A DNA stretch of 64,000 nt. Source: Sphingobacteriales bacterium (lineage in GTDB: Bacteria > Bacteroidota > Bacteroidia > Chitinophagales > JADIYW01). The stretch is from the NCBI GenBank assembly GCA_016719635.1, contig JADJYT010000009.1, positions 62,001 through 126,000 of the forward strand. The letters run 5' to 3'. Below are positions 61,480 to 64,000 of this stretch, one piece after another. Made by a program: the position numbers and the translations under genes. The notes beneath the pieces are model-generated. The model worked only from the letters and a program-made list of their open reading frames with translations. It ran no database searches and was not told where the DNA came from. The number at the start of each line of letters is the position of its first letter. Positions within the stretch are counted from its first letter, which is position 1.

Positions 61480-63180
61480 ATGCAAATAAAAAGTTTGCAA
61501 TACTACAGCACATTGTTCTTATGGACAGTATGCTGCTTTTCTTTTTCACAGGACAAGGCATCTGCTTTTTCCAAACCCATGAGCCTGCCGTTCCACCTTG
61601 CGGGTTCGTTTGGTGAGCCGCGTCCCGATCATTTTCATTCCGGTATAGATATCAAAACCAATGGTGTGGAAGGGGAGCCTGTTTTCAGTATATACGACGG
61701 ATATGTTTCCCGAATCAAAGTGTCATCCGTTGGCTACGGAAAGGCGATTTATATTACACATCCGAACGGTTATACAAGTTTGTATGCACATCTTGGCAGA
61801 TTCAGTGATGTCATAGAAAAATTTGTGCACGGACAGCATTATGCAAAAAAACAACCCGAATTTGATCTCTACCCGGATGCAGGAACGTTTAAAGTGAAGC
61901 AAAATGATACCATCGCTTTTTCCGGAAACACGGGCGGCAGCACAGCTCCGCATCTGCATTTTGAAATAAGGGACTCCAAAACAGAACATGCCCTCAATCC
62001 GTTGGATTTTTATCCAAAGAATTTTTACACGGATACAATTCCCCCTCAGCTAAATAAAGTAAAGTTGTATACGTTTAACAGCCGTTACTATGAAGCACAA
62101 ACGGATGTATTGCCATTGAAACGGTCAGAAAATTTCCTGACGACAGATGCTCCGATTGTTATTGACAAGTATAATTTCTTCTGCCTGTCGCTGGAAGGTT
62201 TTGACAAGCAGGATACATCAGAAAATAAGAATGGCATTTATAGAATTCAAATGTTTATAAACGATACGGTTTTGTTTGGATACACGATGAATACTATAGA
62301 TTTTGACAAAACGAGGATGTGTAATGCGTTTGTTGATTATCATGAAATGATGAATGACAGTGGATACTTTTATAATTGCTGCCAGTTGAAAAACAACACA
62401 TTGGCGGTTTATCAGAACGGTAATGGTTTTATTCGGATAAAAAACAAGGATACGGCGGAGATAGCGATCCATTGTTACGATTATAATGAAAATAAAACCA
62501 GTATTCGGCTGAAAGTCATTAGAAATGACTCTGAAGTTCCATCGGATAGCAGAGATATGGCAGGAACCATACTAACAGATAAGAAGGATAGTATACGTTT
62601 AAATGGGGTTAAGATTACATTTCCGGATAAGTGCTTCTATGATGACGTTTCCTTAAAAACTGATCTATGGTACCAACCGGATAATTTGTTAGCTCCGGTA
62701 TATTCCATCAGTCATCCGGGGGGTTATATACCACTGCAGAAATCCTTCAGAATGGAATTTAGTACTGTGATAAAAAAACAACGAAATAAAGTAACAATAG
62801 TTCGAACAGATGCTGACGGGCAGGTGACTGCTCTTCCGACAAAAAGCACAAAAACAAGATTTTATACAGAATCCAGAAAACTCGGTACGTTTTTCTTGTC
62901 TTATGATACAACTAAACCTGAAGTGAAAATCCTGTATCCAGAAACTGAAAGGGTAAAAAATAAAGTCATTCAGGTAAAGATAGGGGATGCCCTATCCGGC
63001 ATTGACTCCTACAATGGATACATTGACGGCAAATGGGTTAATTTTTATTATGATGCAAAAAATGACCTGATGGAATATGTCATTGACGGAAACTGTCCCA
63101 AAGGTGAACATCTTTTAAAGATAGTTGTTACTGATAAAACCGGAAATAAAACCACTGTTCAGCAAAAATTTGTCTATTAA
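61480..63180 (+). CDS. M23-family peptidase (LytM-like), exported
   Basis: A 566-residue protein with signal peptide (about 1-23). Residues about 45-170 are an M23/peptidase_M23 domain: zinc ligands H53 and D57 in HFHSGIDIKT, YAHLG, and HLHFEIRD (H158, H160). The remaining ~390 residues are beta-rich and contain immunoglobulin-like stretches (VKVTFPDK-like and IQVKIGDALSGIDSYNGYIDGKW), typical of large Bacteroidota members. It probably remodels peptidoglycan or acts in envelope assembly. Starts 10 bases after the LOG gene and is likely co-transcribed. Confidence 0.88.
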   Translation: MQIKSLQYYSTLFLWTVCCFSFSQDKASAFSKPMSLPFHLAGSFGEPRPDHFHSGIDIKTNGVEGEPVFSIYDGYVSRIKVSSVGYGKAIYITHPNGYTSLYAHLGRFSDVIEKFVHGQHYAKKQPEFDLYPDAGTFKVKQNDTIAFSGNTGGSTAPHLHFEIRDSKTEHALNPLDFYPKNFYTDTIPPQLNKVKLYTFNSRYYEAQTDVLPLKRSENFLTTDAPIVIDKYNFFCLSLEGFDKQDTSENKNGIYRIQMFINDTVLFGYTMNTIDFDKTRMCNAFVDYHEMMNDSGYFYNCCQLKNNTLAVYQNGNGFIRIKNKDTAEIAIHCYDYNENKTSIRLKVIRNDSEVPSDSRDMAGTILTDKKDSIRLNGVKITFPDKCFYDDVSLKTDLWYQPDNLLAPVYSISHPGGYIPLQKSFRMEFSTVIKKQRNKVTIVRTDADGQVTALPTKSTKTRFYTESRKLGTFFLSYDTTKPEVKILYPETERVKNKVIQVKIGDALSGIDSYNGYIDGKWVNFYYDAKNDLMEYVIDGNCPKGEHLLKIVVTDKTGNKTTVQQKFVY

Positions 63181-63214
63181 TCTCATTAATTCTAAACTTA
63201 CTAATTCTGCCACT

Positions 63215-63643
63215 ATGTTAACCGAAGGAACCAAAGCACCTAAAATCAAGGGAGTCGATTTTAAAGACAAGACCACCGTACTTTATTTCTATCCAAAGGA
63301 CGATACGCCGGGCTGTACTGCCAATGCGTGCGATTTCAGAGACAACTACCAGTCTCTGACCAAGAAAGGATTCACCATCATTGGAGTAAGCCCTCAGGAT
63401 GAAAAATCGCATAACAAATTTAAGGAGAAATACAGCCTGCCGTTCGAGCTGATTCCGGATACGGATAAAACGATTGCTCAGGCATACGAAGTGTGGGGGA
63501 AGAAGAAATTCATGGGTAAGGAATACGAAGGAATACTACGCACTACTTTTGTGATTAACGGAAAAGGGATGATTGAAAAGATAATTGACAAGGTAGATAC
63601 TAAAAATGCGACCAAACAACTTTTGGAAGCAGTATCTAAATAA
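63215..63643 (+). CDS. bcp: Thioredoxin-dependent peroxiredoxin (Bcp/PrxQ)
   Basis: A 142-residue atypical 2-Cys peroxiredoxin with peroxidatic C34 and resolving C39 in DDTPGCTANACDF, the PrxQ spacing of five residues. It reduces hydroperoxides with thioredoxin. The N-terminus MLTEGTKAPKIKGVDFKDKT and LRTTFVINGKG match the family. The ATG at 63215 is chosen; an upstream frame overlaps the peptidase gene. Confidence 0.94.
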   Translation: MLTEGTKAPKIKGVDFKDKTTVLYFYPKDDTPGCTANACDFRDNYQSLTKKGFTIIGVSPQDEKSHNKFKEKYSLPFELIPDTDKTIAQAYEVWGKKKFMGKEYEGILRTTFVINGKGMIEKIIDKVDTKNATKQLLEAVSK

Positions 63644-63666
63644 ATTTATCCCTTATGACACAGAAA

Positions 63667-63697
63667 GGAGTTATCCTGCGGGATAATTCCTTTTTTT
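63667..63697 (+). terminator. Rho-independent terminator after bcp
   Basis: Arms GGAGTTATCC and GGATAATTCC pair over 10 bp with one G-T wobble around a 4-base loop, followed by seven T residues. Confidence 0.9.
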
Positions 63698-63761
63698 ATT
63701 TGCACAAAAATAACGGGTGCCTGAAATAGTAATCTGGATTTTATTTCCTATATTTCGTTTA

Positions 63762-64000
63762 GTGAATTTACAGGAAACAGATATCGATACCATAGCCCTC
63801 AGGGAACTGCTACAGGTGAAATACAACCAGCTGAATGCATTGCTGGAAGCCACAAAAGCTATCAATGACAATGTATCGGCAGAAGGTTTGTACCAGATTT
63901 ATAAGTTTATACTGAATGAACAAATACGGGTAAAGGAAATCGGGTTGTTTATGTTTGATCAGGCCTGGAAGCGTGCCGTATGGGAAAAAGAAGAACAGGA
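63762..64000 (+). CDS. Start of a PP2C/SpoIIE-type phosphatase-like protein (runs off the window end)
   Basis: An open frame from GTG at 63762 to the end of the window. The visible ~79 residues (TDIDTIALRELLQVKYNQLN, LLEATKAINDNVSAEGLYQI, IRVKEIGLFMFDQAW) resemble the GAF-type N-terminus of Bacteroidota serine phosphatases of the RsbU/SpoIIE class. The catalytic part is outside the window, so the class is a guess from the N-terminus. A TATATTTC box ends five bases before the GTG. Confidence 0.55.
   Translation, partial: MNLQETDIDTIALRELLQVKYNQLNALLEATKAINDNVSAEGLYQIYKFILNEQIRVKEIGLFMFDQAWKRAVWEKEEQ

Noticed and set aside
1..64000. tRNA, rRNA, CRISPR arrays, insertion sequences
   Set aside because: I looked for cloverleaf-like stems, rRNA-like blocks, regularly spaced repeats and transposase motifs and found none that could be supported by eye.

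Overview
The window is chromosomal DNA of a Bacteroidota bacterium. Several secreted proteins end in a type IX secretion (T9SS) C-terminal sorting domain, signal peptides often end in AQ, and starts are preceded by AT-rich DNA with the TAnnTTTG promoter element of this phylum rather than a Shine-Dalgarno sequence. Proteins such as the Psd, GrpE/DnaJ, GlyS and RecR homologues fit a free-living Chitinophagales/Sphingobacteriia-like organism, but the lineage cannot be fixed from the sequence alone. No rRNA, tRNA, CRISPR array or complete insertion sequence was recognised.

Layout. 0-4 kb: 5' end of uvrD (minus), then an accessory patch with a vapBC-like toxin-antitoxin cassette bracketed by an ~88-bp direct repeat of the uvrD start/promoter, and an AT-rich nuclease-helicase (DUF2075/Schlafen-like), a candidate defence gene. 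4-18 kb: OmpA-like envelope pair, a lone OppC-type permease, phosphatidylserine decarboxylase, a GT-C membrane glycosyltransferase, a secreted NucA-type nuclease with an OB-like tail, two tandem long-chain acyl-CoA ligases and a T9SS-exported sphingomyelinase-like protein. 18-31 kb: a RecB/AddA-like helicase-nuclease coupled to an aldose epimerase, a TetR gene divergent from a frameshifted alkB, a heavily decayed T9SS surface-protein gene, a TlpA-like thioredoxin, grpE-dnaJ and a frameshifted small secreted protein.

31-50 kb: a NatAB-like ABC exporter, galE and rfbA, a PhoB/PhoR-type two-component system, an exported esterase with a low-molecular-weight tyrosine phosphatase, an FKBP lipoprotein, and a tetR-tolC-mfp-RND efflux operon running in the minus direction. 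48.5-50.7 kb carries the most interesting gene pair: an AmgK-like amino-sugar kinase fused to a RapZ C-terminal domain, followed immediately by a MurU-like nucleotidyltransferase, which together look like a peptidoglycan-sugar salvage route with a built-in sensor domain. 50.7-64 kb: an EEP-family lipoprotein, a Dabb protein, glyS, a WG-repeat protein, a GT2/sugar-transferase fusion, recR, a sodium:solute symporter, a LOG-family protein, an M23 peptidase, a Bcp peroxiredoxin and the start of a gene resembling a PP2C/SpoIIE-type phosphatase.

Two cross-cutting patterns stand out. First, five genes (uvrD, vapB, amgK-like, glyS, recR) have an exact TAnnTTTG element only 3-6 bases before the start codon, which implies leaderless or nearly leaderless mRNAs. 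Second, frameshifts cluster between 23.4 and 30.0 kb, at least three of them in or next to homopolymers, and strike only the non-essential genes there while tlpA, grpE and dnaJ stay intact.
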